Source of the DNA: Candidatus Babeliales bacterium
GTDB lineage: Bacteria > Babelota > Babeliae > Babelales > Vermiphilaceae
NCBI GenBank assembly: GCA_020050795.1
Contig: JAGVKD010000016.1
Location: 1-39,136 of the forward strand
Reading direction: 5' to 3'
Length of the DNA stretch: 39,136 nt
Positions 30,864-39,040 of the stretch are shown here, one piece after another (position 1 is the stretch's first letter; each line of letters begins with the position of its first letter). The position numbers and the translations under genes were made by a program. The notes beneath the pieces were generated by a model. That model saw only the letters and a list, made by a program, of their open reading frames with translations, was not told where the DNA came from and ran no database searches.

Positions 30864-32414
30864 ATGAAAAAGTTATTATATCTGTGCGCACTTGCGTGTT
30901 CTATGTCCCTCGTTGGGATGGATGATGATCAAGTGATACTGCAATCGAGAGATGGGCATGATTTCAAGGTTGAATATAAAGTTATCAAACAAAGCGAAAC
31001 ACTCAAAAGTCTTATCGAAGACGCCGGCATAGATCATCCAATTCCAGTACCAAATATTACGGGCAAAACACTCGCGAAGATCATTGAGTATTTAAAGCTC
31101 ATTCACGAAGGTAAAGATATTGATTTGAAAGAAACCCTCACCGAACCAGAACTGCTTGCATTCACACTCGCTGCTAACTTTTTGGACATTCCAATTCTTT
31201 TCAATGCGGCTCTCGATGAATGTGTGCGGTACATATTCACCGCGTTTGGCACGAGTTCAAAATTTTCTGAACAGTTTAAAACGGAATTTCTCAATCGATT
31301 TCCTAAAGATCTTCAACGCGAAATCATCCAACGCGGAGATACATATTTAATCCCTCCGCACATGGTGAAACCTCTTGCGACATTCCATGCTGGTGGTCAA
31401 GTCCGCATCGTTGCATTCAATCTTGATGGCACACAAATTGGCACAGCATCTGCTCCAGGCGAAGTAAGGTTATGGGAAATTAAACCAGATCAAAATCCTA
31501 GACCTGCCCCCGAATTCCGTTCCTTAGTATTCGCTCCAGAAAATCATATTGTTTCACTGACTTTCAGTCCTAGTGGAAACAAAATCGTTATTGCATTTAA
31601 AAACGGAACAATACTATTAGAGGCAAAACAACCAGAGCAAATGTATCAGACTATCGGCGCAGCCGAACTTCTTCCAAAATTCCCCCCCGAAATGGGTATC
31701 AATCGTTTCTACTCCATTATGTTCATACCCGGCTCAACGCTCATTGCTACTCAATCAGAAGATGGAATGATAGGACTATGGGATCAAAAAACAAATCAGA
31801 ATCCGAAACTAATTTCTCAATTCAGAGCTAATGATGAGCATTTGAGAACTATCAACTGTATTGCATTTAGCCGCGATGGCACACATATTGCTACCGCATC
31901 AAGCCATGGCACAAAGTTGTGGAAATACGAACTTGGCCTGCCCCCACATCTCGTTGCCACATTCCCTGATGAAAGCATGGTTCTTTCCGTTGCATTCAGT
32001 CTTGATGGCACACAGATTGCTACCGCATCGGCAGACAACATGGTAAAAGTATGGAAGGCCAAGCCAAGTAAAAACCCGCGACCACTTTTGACACTCCGTC
32101 ACTCAGGTCCGGCCACTGCTGTTGCTTTCAGCCCTGATGGAAAAAGAATAGCGACTGCATCAGGGTATGGCATGGTAACATTATGGGAATTGCCTAACAT
32201 CCATGAATATCTTAATAAGCTTGATCTCATAAACGCTCAAATTATTGCGTATGTCATTAAGAACAACATTAAAAGACTAACTGACCTACCTGACTATCTG
32301 CAGAACAACTTAAGTGACTATGTAAAGGAAATTCTCTTTCCTCCAATGATGGAAGAAACTGAAAGTGCATCTCCTGCAGGATCACGGTTAAAAATGCGAA
32401 GATCAAACGAGTAA
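30864..32414 (+). CDS. Exported Skp1-WD40 fusion protein
   Basis: The ATG at 30864 follows AAAGGAGA. The 516-residue protein has a signal peptide ending LVG with Met-Asp next. Residues 23-126 form a Skp1-like domain (VILQSRDGHDFKVEY, IKQSETLKSLIEDAGID, LLAFTLAANFLDIPILF). A short linker contains FLNRFPKDLQREII, which is loosely like an F-box helix. Residues 172-442 hold about six WD40 repeats, each ending near a LW or VW pair (VRLWEIK, IGLWDQK, KLWKYE, VKVWKAK, VTLWEL). The C-terminus has another LPDYLQNNLSDYV segment. In eukaryotic SCF ligases the Skp1 and WD40 parts are on separate proteins joined by an F-box; here they are one chain. It probably acts as a substrate adaptor in the host, by inference. 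Confidence 0.88.
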   Translation: MKKLLYLCALACSMSLVGMDDDQVILQSRDGHDFKVEYKVIKQSETLKSLIEDAGIDHPIPVPNITGKTLAKIIEYLKLIHEGKDIDLKETLTEPELLAFTLAANFLDIPILFNAALDECVRYIFTAFGTSSKFSEQFKTEFLNRFPKDLQREIIQRGDTYLIPPHMVKPLATFHAGGQVRIVAFNLDGTQIGTASAPGEVRLWEIKPDQNPRPAPEFRSLVFAPENHIVSLTFSPSGNKIVIAFKNGTILLEAKQPEQMYQTIGAAELLPKFPPEMGINRFYSIMFIPGSTLIATQSEDGMIGLWDQKTNQNPKLISQFRANDEHLRTINCIAFSRDGTHIATASSHGTKLWKYELGLPPHLVATFPDESMVLSVAFSLDGTQIATASADNMVKVWKAKPSKNPRPLLTLRHSGPATAVAFSPDGKRIATASGYGMVTLWELPNIHEYLNKLDLINAQIIAYVIKNNIKRLTDLPDYLQNNLSDYVKEILFPPMMEETESASPAGSRLKMRRSNE

Positions 32415-32450
32415 AAGAAAAGGGCCGGCAAATACCGGCCCTTTTCTTTT
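32413..32450. terminator. Bidirectional terminator
   Basis: AAAAGGGCCGG and CCGGCCCTTTT form a perfect 11-base stem with a 6-base loop and T-rich flanks on both strands. It separates the Skp1-WD40 gene from the convergent murE. Confidence 0.9.
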
Positions 32451-32459
32451 CTTAATCAA

Positions 32460-33884
32460 CTAACATAAATTTTGAATAATATTTTTTTCCGAGAATGGTA
32501 TTTTTTGTGTTCCCACAATCTGATACTCATCGGGCCCTTTGCCCAAAACCACAATAATTGATCCTGCATGTGATTGGTGATAGGCATATTGAATTGCTTT
32601 CTCTCGATCGAGTTCAACGATCAACGCCGCATCTTCAGGAATGCCGGCACGAATATCTTCTATAATCGCAACCGGATCTTCATCGCGCGGATTGTCGGAT
32701 GTGAGTATGACCATGTTCGCATATTCTGCTGCGATGCCACCCATGATAGGCCGCTTGAATTTGTCTCGCCGACCACCGGCACCGAAAATAACAATCAGAT
32801 GATCGGTTTGCTCGCGCAATGTGGAAAGAACGGCGCGATAGGAATCGGGAGTGTGTGCATAATCGATCACACAGATTGCACCGTTCGGAACTTTGTAGCG
32901 CTCCAATCGTCCGCGAACCCCGGGGGACGTTGCGATCGCATCTATAATCTGAGACACAGAAACGCCAAACTGATACGCCATGGCTACCGCTGCGCCAATA
33001 TTGTAGGCATTGAAATGGCCAAATAATGTTGGGCAAAAAACAGACGCAGTAACCGGACCAGTGATTGCCACCTGCATGCCATCGGGAGAACTGCGTTCAA
33101 CACGTAGACCGAACGTTGTATTGCGCCCGAAACCAAAACTGTGTGCACCGGATGGAGCCACTGATGCTACCCGCGCATCATCGGCATTGAAAAGTATAGG
33201 TGCATCTTTTTTGGTCAGCGCAAAAAGCTGACACTTTGCTTGAAAGTATTCATCCATATCTTTATAGAATTCAAGATGTTCGTGCGAAAAATTGGTGAAT
33301 AGAGCACCAGAAAATTCTAAGCCCTCAACCCGCGAGAGCGAAAATGCCTGCGCGGCAACTTCCATCACCACATGCGTTATATGTTCAGAAACACATCGCG
33401 CAAAAAAGTAATGTAAAAAATCAGGTTGCGCAGTGGTAAGCTCGGCAGGAATTATTGTATCGCCAATTTGATTGTGCACCGTACTGAGCAATGCAACAGG
33501 AATTCCTGCGTGCTTGAGAATGTGATGCAACAAAAATGCGGTAGTTGTTTTTCCCTTAGTGCCTGTGATGCCAATCAGGTGCAACCGTTTGGCGGGAAAA
33601 CCGTTAGCCTCTGCGCTCAAAAGCGCGAGAGCACGGCGCGTATTTTCAACTTCGATCAACTCAATGTTGTGATTCGCAATTGCCGCACGAGCATCATTTG
33701 GCAGGGGTGACCCCCGCTCAATGATAATCCGCGTTGCCCCTTTTTCGATCGCTGACGCAATGTAGGCGGCACCATCGAGACTCACACCCCGAATTGCAAC
33801 GAACGTTGATCCTGGTCCAATATTTTTTGTGTGACACGCAACAGGATAGATCGATGGGGTACTCATCGCTGTGCTCACAATCAC
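32460..33884 (-). CDS. murE: UDP-MurNAc-tripeptide synthetase
   Basis: The 474-residue cytoplasmic ligase adds the third amino acid to the peptidoglycan stem peptide. The ATP-binding loop GITGTKGKTTT is near residues 105-115, with HVVMEVAAQAFSLSRVEG and NFSHEHLEFYKDMDEYFQAK following. DNPRDEDP near residue 400 is the signature of enzymes that add meso-diaminopimelate rather than lysine. VIDYAHTPDS and the final GKGPDEYQ block are also present. The N-terminal domain is short. A GTG at 33884 overlaps the stop of the transporter gene; an ATG at 33866 is the alternative and neither has a strong ribosome-binding site. Its presence implies real peptidoglycan synthesis. Confidence 0.94.
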   Translation of the reverse strand: MIVSTAMSTPSIYPVACHTKNIGPGSTFVAIRGVSLDGAAYIASAIEKGATRIIIERGSPLPNDARAAIANHNIELIEVENTRRALALLSAEANGFPAKRLHLIGITGTKGKTTTAFLLHHILKHAGIPVALLSTVHNQIGDTIIPAELTTAQPDFLHYFFARCVSEHITHVVMEVAAQAFSLSRVEGLEFSGALFTNFSHEHLEFYKDMDEYFQAKCQLFALTKKDAPILFNADDARVASVAPSGAHSFGFGRNTTFGLRVERSSPDGMQVAITGPVTASVFCPTLFGHFNAYNIGAAVAMAYQFGVSVSQIIDAIATSPGVRGRLERYKVPNGAICVIDYAHTPDSYRAVLSTLREQTDHLIVIFGAGGRRDKFKRPIMGGIAAEYANMVILTSDNPRDEDPVAIIEDIRAGIPEDAALIVELDREKAIQYAYHQSHAGSIIVVLGKGPDEYQIVGTQKIPFSEKNIIQNLC

Positions 33885-35197
33885 TCTCTTAGTTCACGCG
33901 CGATTCGTGGCGTGAGGTATGCAATACCAAACAGATTGATAAATAACATCACTGCCATAATCACATTGACACTATTCCACACCACATCAACCTTCACCAA
34001 TGCGCCAAGAAAAGCTACCACGCAATACATGACCACAAAGGCAAATTGATATCGCCCGTTAGTCAGATAGAGCCAGGCTGCACGCGTGATGTAGGCATAG
34101 GTAACCAACACACCGATTCCAAATGATGCAGACAAGAAGCTCACAATCCAACCACCGAATGAACCGAACACGGTATCAAAGGCTGCAATAGTCAACGCAG
34201 TGCTTGTTGCACCACTTTGCCAAACGCCACTTGCCACGATACACAATGCAACGATGAAACAGACACAAGTACTAATGAATGTGCTCAACATTGCCATCAA
34301 GCCACTTTGAAACGGCTTGTCGCCACCAGAGCACCCAAACAAAATCGCAGAGGTACCAAGACCCGCTTCTGTGGCAAAGGTAATGCCCAAGATTCCTGAG
34401 CGCAATGCTTGCTGCAAAGAAAATCCAATCACTCCACCTGCCAATGCTTGGCTACTCAATCCACTGGCAACAATTAATTCTAGTGCACCCACAATGGCAC
34501 CCGCATGATAGATCAGCACAGCACCGGCAGCAGCAAAAAAGACAACCACCTTCACTGGCACAATCATCGCAGACACCCGCGCAATACGCACGGCACCACC
34601 AAAAAGAATGTAGGCAACAAAAATAGTTAATAACAGTGCAGAAACAATTGTTGGCAATCCCCACGCAGTTACGAAACTCAAACTGATTGAATTCGCTTGT
34701 GCTGCGTTACCGCCCACCAGACCAAAAATAAAACAGGTGAGGCCATAAACATATGCCAAATAGCGCCCGCCAATAACCTGTTGTAGATAAATCATCGGGC
34801 CACCGAGAACAGAGTTTGTTTGCTTGCTGCTAAAACTTTTAGAAAGACTCAAATAAACTTCCGCAAAGCGAACAGCCATCAAACCAATACCAAGAATGAG
34901 CATCCAGAGTGCTGCGCCAGGACCGCCGGTCGCAATTGCAACTGCAACACCCGCAATGGCACCATTACCAAGACTGGAACTGAGCGTGCTCAAAAATGCC
35001 TGCATGGGTGAAATGTCACCCGTGTGTTTGCCAGCATCTTTGGGGAACAAGGTATCCTTCCACATACGCACAAAGGTGCGAACTTGAATAACACGAAATG
35101 CGAGCGTACACAGAGCACTCACGGCTATTACAAAAATAATGGAAGGCCAACCCCACACAAGATCATTCAGCTGGTTAACAATGTCATTTAAACTCAC
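33881..35197 (-). CDS. Alanine/glycine:cation symporter family protein
   Basis: The GTG at 35197 is chosen because AAAGGAG lies six bases upstream; a TTG 27 bases further up has no such site. The 438-residue membrane protein of the AGCS family takes up small amino acids with Na+ or H+. Family segments include SSSLGNGAIAGVAVAIATGGPGAALWM, a GGPMIYLQ loop, and ITFATEAGLGTSAILFG. About ten membrane helices are predicted. It overlaps murE by four bases. Alanine and glycine uptake next to a peptidoglycan gene fits the wall's need for alanine, though this is inference. Confidence 0.92.
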   Translation of the reverse strand: MSLNDIVNQLNDLVWGWPSIIFVIAVSALCTLAFRVIQVRTFVRMWKDTLFPKDAGKHTGDISPMQAFLSTLSSSLGNGAIAGVAVAIATGGPGAALWMLILGIGLMAVRFAEVYLSLSKSFSSKQTNSVLGGPMIYLQQVIGGRYLAYVYGLTCFIFGLVGGNAAQANSISLSFVTAWGLPTIVSALLLTIFVAYILFGGAVRIARVSAMIVPVKVVVFFAAAGAVLIYHAGAIVGALELIVASGLSSQALAGGVIGFSLQQALRSGILGITFATEAGLGTSAILFGCSGGDKPFQSGLMAMLSTFISTCVCFIVALCIVASGVWQSGATSTALTIAAFDTVFGSFGGWIVSFLSASFGIGVLVTYAYITRAAWLYLTNGRYQFAFVVMYCVVAFLGALVKVDVVWNSVNVIMAVMLFINLFGIAYLTPRIARELRE

Positions 35198-35326
35198 GAA
35201 AGCTCCTTTAGAGAAATGGGACAATGCTTTTCATTTTAACGTAGTTTCAAATTATGTGAATTTTATACAATATTTTAAATGGTGAGAGTATGATGAAAAA
35301 ATAAAATAAACTACAAAAGAGAACTT

Positions 35327-35767
35327 ATGAAAATCCTAGCTCTAGATCTTGGCGATAAATGGACCGGAACTGCGATATCTGATGCATTGCGCATGCTTGC
35401 GCGTCCATTGGAAACTATCGAAACAAAAGATCTTCATACTTTTCTGACCAACATTTTAGCGCAAGAACGCATCTCCATCATCGTTGCCGGTCATCCACAA
35501 ACGCTCAAGGGTACCAACAGCGCGCAAACAACCAAGATAGAAAAACAGGTCAACGAACTCACAGAACAATTCCCCCATGTTCAATGGGTCCTGTGGGACG
35601 AACGGCTGACGAGCGATCAGGCATCAGAGCTCATGCGCGGGAAAAAGTTTACGAAAGAAAATAAGCGCTACGAGCATTCAGTTGCTGCAGCGCTTATTCT
35701 TGGATCTTATCTAGATTATCTGCGTATTGGTATCGAGCCAGAAGAGTTTGAAGAGGATGTAGAATAA
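35327..35767 (+). CDS. ruvX: RuvX/YqgF family nuclease
   Basis: The 146-residue protein has the RNase H-like fold of the YqgF family: ALDLGDKWTGTAISD at the start, IIVAGHPQTLKG in the middle, WDERLTSDQASELM and a C-terminal HSVAAALILGSYLDYL. The first Asp (residue 7) and the Glu of WDERLT are the usual metal ligands. The third expected acidic residue in the last helix appears as Glu-His (YEHSVAAA). Members process 16S rRNA ends or resolve DNA junctions. AAAGAGAAC precedes the ATG. It is single, with a convergent phosphatase four bases downstream. Confidence 0.9.
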   Translation: MKILALDLGDKWTGTAISDALRMLARPLETIETKDLHTFLTNILAQERISIIVAGHPQTLKGTNSAQTTKIEKQVNELTEQFPHVQWVLWDERLTSDQASELMRGKKFTKENKRYEHSVAAALILGSYLDYLRIGIEPEEFEEDVE

Positions 35768-35771
35768 CTCA

Positions 35772-36881
35772 TTACTTTCCTTCTTGATTTTTCGCTTTTT
35801 GAATCAACATGAGCGTGACATTATCATCCATCATTGTCCGCAACACGCGATCACCAATGAGCCGAGCTACCATTGATAGTCGTTGATTATTATCTACCGC
35901 CATACCGGGATAGGTCCCTTCACAGCGCTTTTCAAGCTCCTGATCATCAAGCGGCATAAACTCATTGAGAAGCTCTTCTACCTGCGAATCATCAAAGGCA
36001 TCTGAAACACCATCGCTTGCCAAGAAAAACAATGTATTGTCATCAAATGGTTGTGGTTCCAAAAATTCTGGCTCGGCTGTAACGCCTATTTTTTTCGCCC
36101 ATACATCACCCAGTGAACGAGTCATTGCAATATTTCCGATCCTCGATTGCCCAGGAACAGGACCGTCACCGACCCGCCCTGTTATATACACATGATATCG
36201 TTCTGGGTGCGATGCAAAATCCTCAGGCAAACTGAACCAACTACGAGAGACTTCCATCTCCTGTACAAGACCATTCGCACCAAGGGATCTAGCGCTGTAT
36301 CTAATAAACCCACCGTTTTGAAAAATTCGCTCTGCTTCTTCTTGCCGACATGGTTTATGATCTTTGGTCGAACGTAGCCTCACATAACCTTTTTCTGTTT
36401 TGACAAACGTATGAGCACGTGAATCACCCACCCCTCCAATGTGTACCATTCCTTGCTCATCAATCCCCAGCATCACCACCGTTGAACCTGGTGGCAGTTC
36501 AGTAAGGCGGCTTGGGCGTTTTGCCGAAAATTCTGCGTCTTTTGTTGCTGATTGCGGATTGAAGTGATTTTCAATAGCGCCCACTGCATGGACCATCGCA
36601 CTTCGAGTATCAAGGCCACTCGCACGCGCTTCTTTAAATAATCGGTTTATATGTTGCGCAGCATGTTCTGAAACTTGCTTGCCACCGTGGCCATCAAAAA
36701 TGCCAATAACATCTGGTCCGACAACAAAAGTATCTTCCTGATTATTTCTATGTCTGCCGCCCAAATGTTGCCGCACAGCAATATGAAATTTTGGATTAAA
36801 ATCTGGCTGAGCTTCCATTGCGCATAGAGTCATCGGCAAAAAAACATTCAGACCATATATAATTTTAAAATTTTTCTTCAT
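35772..36881 (-). CDS. Exported PP2C-family protein phosphatase 1
   Basis: The ATG at 36881 follows GGTGGGGAGC; a GTG 12 bases upstream is in frame but less likely. The 369-residue protein has a signal peptide ending LCA, then Met-Glu, and a full PP2C (PPM) domain. Metal ligands are visible at E49/D50 (NNQEDTF), D63-G64-H65 (GIFDGHGGKQ), LASDGVSDAF and the final DDNVTLMLI. GSTVVMLGI, GGVGDSRAHTF and MTRSLGD complete the family motifs. PP2C enzymes remove phosphate from Ser and Thr of proteins. An exported copy in a symbiont suggests action on host proteins, by inference. It follows its paralogue by 13 bases. Confidence 0.9.
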   Translation of the reverse strand: MKKNFKIIYGLNVFLPMTLCAMEAQPDFNPKFHIAVRQHLGGRHRNNQEDTFVVGPDVIGIFDGHGGKQVSEHAAQHINRLFKEARASGLDTRSAMVHAVGAIENHFNPQSATKDAEFSAKRPSRLTELPPGSTVVMLGIDEQGMVHIGGVGDSRAHTFVKTEKGYVRLRSTKDHKPCRQEEAERIFQNGGFIRYSARSLGANGLVQEMEVSRSWFSLPEDFASHPERYHVYITGRVGDGPVPGQSRIGNIAMTRSLGDVWAKKIGVTAEPEFLEPQPFDDNTLFFLASDGVSDAFDDSQVEELLNEFMPLDDQELEKRCEGTYPGMAVDNNQRLSMVARLIGDRVLRTMMDDNVTLMLIQKAKNQEGK

Positions 36882-36894
36882 AGTGCTCCCCACC

Positions 36895-37956
36895 TTATTC
36901 TTGGGCTTTTTGAATCAACATAATAGTGACGTTATCAAATCTTTCTTTATTTAACACCTGGTCACCAAATAGTCGGACAACGTTTTTTAGTTTTTCGTTA
37001 TTTCCATACGTTTGTCCAAAATATATGCTGCGGGTTGCTGCAAGATCAGAATCTCTCTTAGCCATAAGCTTACTAAGGTGACTCGCTATCTCATCATCAT
37101 TAAAAGCGTCCGTTACACCATCAGATATCAAAAGAGCCAAAGAATTTTCATCAAACTTTTGCGGATCTAAAAATTCCGGATCGGCACTCAAAATATCTTT
37201 TTCTGCAGCATCACCAAGCGAACGAGTAGTCTGAGACATATTGCCTGATTTACCATGCACATAAAAATCATATTTTTCTGGATGAGATGCAAAATCTTGC
37301 GGGAGATCTTGCCACGCACGAACTTCTTTGAAAATATTAAGTCTATCTTCATTACTGTTTTTCACCACATACCCAACAACACCACCCTGCTTAAAAACCC
37401 GCTCAGCCTCATCACGCCGACATGGTATATGATCCTGAGTGCGGCATCGCTTGACCAAACCATCCTTTGTTTTATCAAAAAGAATCACGGGCGAATCACC
37501 ATCCGTTGCAACATGCGCAATACCCTGCTCATCAATCCCCATGAGCGCTACCGTTGATCCCACCTCAGGAGAAAATGGATATTCACTCTCTGGCTTTGAT
37601 CGCTCTTCAATCTGTGCTAAGGCATAAGTCATCGCACTCCGCACATCTTGTCCCTTTGTGCGCGATTGCAGAAAGATTCTCGGAACCTCAATTGAAGCCC
37701 ACCGTGAAACGTGATCGCCCATACCCTCATCAAGACTATGTCCATCAAAAACACCAAAAAGCCCTTCAGCTGCAACACCCGGAACGTTTTTCCACCCCAC
37801 ATCTGCACAAAACTTATCCTCCTGAAATCGTCTGTTGCCAAGATGCTGCCATATGCCACAATAAAAAGCCGGCTCAATATTTAGTCCTTCCATTGCGCAT
37901 AATACAGTCTGAAAAAAAAGACTTGCGCCGAAGACTATTTTAAAATGAGATTTCAT
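36895..37956 (-). CDS. Exported PP2C-family protein phosphatase 2
   Basis: The 353-residue protein is the upstream partner of the pair, with the same signal peptide plan (ending LCA, then Met-Glu). Its metal ligands are kept: E46/D47 (RRFQEDKF), D71-G72-H73 (GVFDGH), ISDGVTDAF and FDNVTIMLI. Other sites differ from paralogue 1: DGHGG became DGHSLDEG and VGDSRAH became DGDSPVI, so substrate choice may have changed. DLPQDFASHPEKY and AERVFKQGG are shared with its paralogue but unusual for the general family. AAGGAAATAACAG precedes the ATG. Confidence 0.88.
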   Translation of the reverse strand: MKSHFKIVFGASLFFQTVLCAMEGLNIEPAFYCGIWQHLGNRRFQEDKFCADVGWKNVPGVAAEGLFGVFDGHSLDEGMGDHVSRWASIEVPRIFLQSRTKGQDVRSAMTYALAQIEERSKPESEYPFSPEVGSTVALMGIDEQGIAHVATDGDSPVILFDKTKDGLVKRCRTQDHIPCRRDEAERVFKQGGVVGYVVKNSNEDRLNIFKEVRAWQDLPQDFASHPEKYDFYVHGKSGNMSQTTRSLGDAAEKDILSADPEFLDPQKFDENSLALLISDGVTDAFNDDEIASHLSKLMAKRDSDLAATRSIYFGQTYGNNEKLKNVVRLFGDQVLNKERFDNVTIMLIQKAQE

Positions 37957-38060
37957 CTGTTATTTCCTTGTAAACATGCATAATTATTAGCATTTTACAT
38001 AAGAATCTCATTTTAGAAAACTGATTTGCGAGTCAGCATGAAAAAGTCATACAAATAGGA

Positions 38061-38090
38061 TTGACAAATTTCTCATAATCAATGTAGAGT
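38061..38090 (+). promoter_or_regulatory. Promoter for the zinc-ribbon and tsaB genes
   Basis: TTGACA and TAGAGT are separated by 18 bases. The leader of about 90 bases holds a short GTGCT/AGCAC hairpin. Confidence 0.6.
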
Positions 38091-38186
38091 GGGAGTGCCG
38101 ACGTCAGCAACTATTTTGAAATATCACCAGGGCGCGTGCTGTGTTGAGCACTTGTATTCATACCTGAAAAAAGGGAGTAGTGCGGT

Positions 38187-38366
38187 ATGAAGTGCAAAAA
38201 ATGCGACGGCCTCATGGTGTTGCAATCATTCTTCGATCATTTTCTCAATTTCGAAGGATGGAAATGCCTCAATTGCGGTCGAGTCGTGGTAAAGAAAGAA
38301 AAAACTATCGAGTATGACTCGTTCAGTATTTTTTATCAGCAACAAAAGTGTAAGAAAAACAAATAA
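38187..38366 (+). CDS. Small zinc-ribbon protein, 59 residues
   Basis: This short gene encodes 59 residues with two CxxC pairs, CKKC at residues 3-6 and CLNC at 27-30, as in a zinc ribbon (MKCKKCDGLMV... GWKCLNCGRVV). A further Cys lies near the end in a basic tail. AAGGGAG precedes the ATG at some distance, and a promoter lies at 38061-38090. The stop is directly followed by the tsaB start (TAAATG), so the two are cotranscribed. Such small ribbons may bind nucleic acid or proteins; the role is not known. Confidence 0.8.
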   Translation: MKCKKCDGLMVLQSFFDHFLNFEGWKCLNCGRVVVKKEKTIEYDSFSIFYQQQKCKKNK

Positions 38367-39032
38367 ATGATGAGTCACTATCTCGCGCTGCAAAGCACCT
38401 ACGCTGATGTAGAATGTGCCCTCTTTAGGGGCACATCTTTTGTTGAAGCAATTCGCATCGGCAAAACAGAATCATCTAGTTTGATGCTCATTGCTATCCA
38501 AGAGCTTCTCAGTAAGCACAAGATCTCGTTCCAATCGCTTGATTTTTTGGCCGTCAATTCCGGCCCAGGACCGTTTACCACCCTGCGTGTCGTAATCGCA
38601 ACAGTGAATGGTCTGAGCTTCGCGGGTGGGATTCCACTCATCGGCGTTGATGGACTCAAAGTTTTTCTCGGTGAATATCACAAACAAGGTACCCCAACCA
38701 TCGCCCTGCTCAATGCATTCGGTGGCGATCTTTATTTTGGTATTCAGGTTGATGGGATTGTGGAAACGGGATTTGAACAAGCAGCGATCCTGCTGCCCAA
38801 ATTGGCGCAACGTTTTGGCAATCAACCAATTCAACTGATTGGCAATGGCATCGCGCACCACCAAAAATTAGTCGACACGCTATTGAAACCTCACGCATCA
38901 ATCATCCAGGTGGACACACCAAGCATTGAAGCTGTTGGTCGTGCAGGATTTGCACGGTGGCAAAGTGACGATCGTGGTTGCCAGCAACTCATGCCGGAAT
39001 ATCTCAAACAAGCAATTGGAATCAAGCCTTAA
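38367..39032 (+). CDS. tsaB: tRNA threonylcarbamoyladenosine biosynthesis protein TsaB
   Basis: The 221-residue protein matches TsaB, the partner of TsaD in making the t6A modification at position 37 of ANN-decoding tRNAs. The ASKHA-fold start is HYLALQSTYADVECALF, and the signature is NSGPGPFTTLRVVIATVNGLSFAGGIPLIGV near residues 64-94; Thr replaces Gly in the usual PGSFTGLR. The length fits the family. The zinc-ribbon gene directly precedes it with no gap. Repeat copy D begins a few bases after its stop. Confidence 0.93.
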   Translation: MMSHYLALQSTYADVECALFRGTSFVEAIRIGKTESSSLMLIAIQELLSKHKISFQSLDFLAVNSGPGPFTTLRVVIATVNGLSFAGGIPLIGVDGLKVFLGEYHKQGTPTIALLNAFGGDLYFGIQVDGIVETGFEQAAILLPKLAQRFGNQPIQLIGNGIAHHQKLVDTLLKPHASIIQVDTPSIEAVGRAGFARWQSDDRGCQQLMPEYLKQAIGIKP

Positions 39033-39040
39033 TTTTTACC

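Noticed and set aside
30341-32414. Eukaryotic host contamination for the Skp1/WD40 genes
   Set aside because: Both genes have bacterial signal peptides and a bidirectional bacterial terminator, the second has a clear AAAGGAGA ribosome-binding site, they have no introns, and they lie between ordinary bacterial genes.
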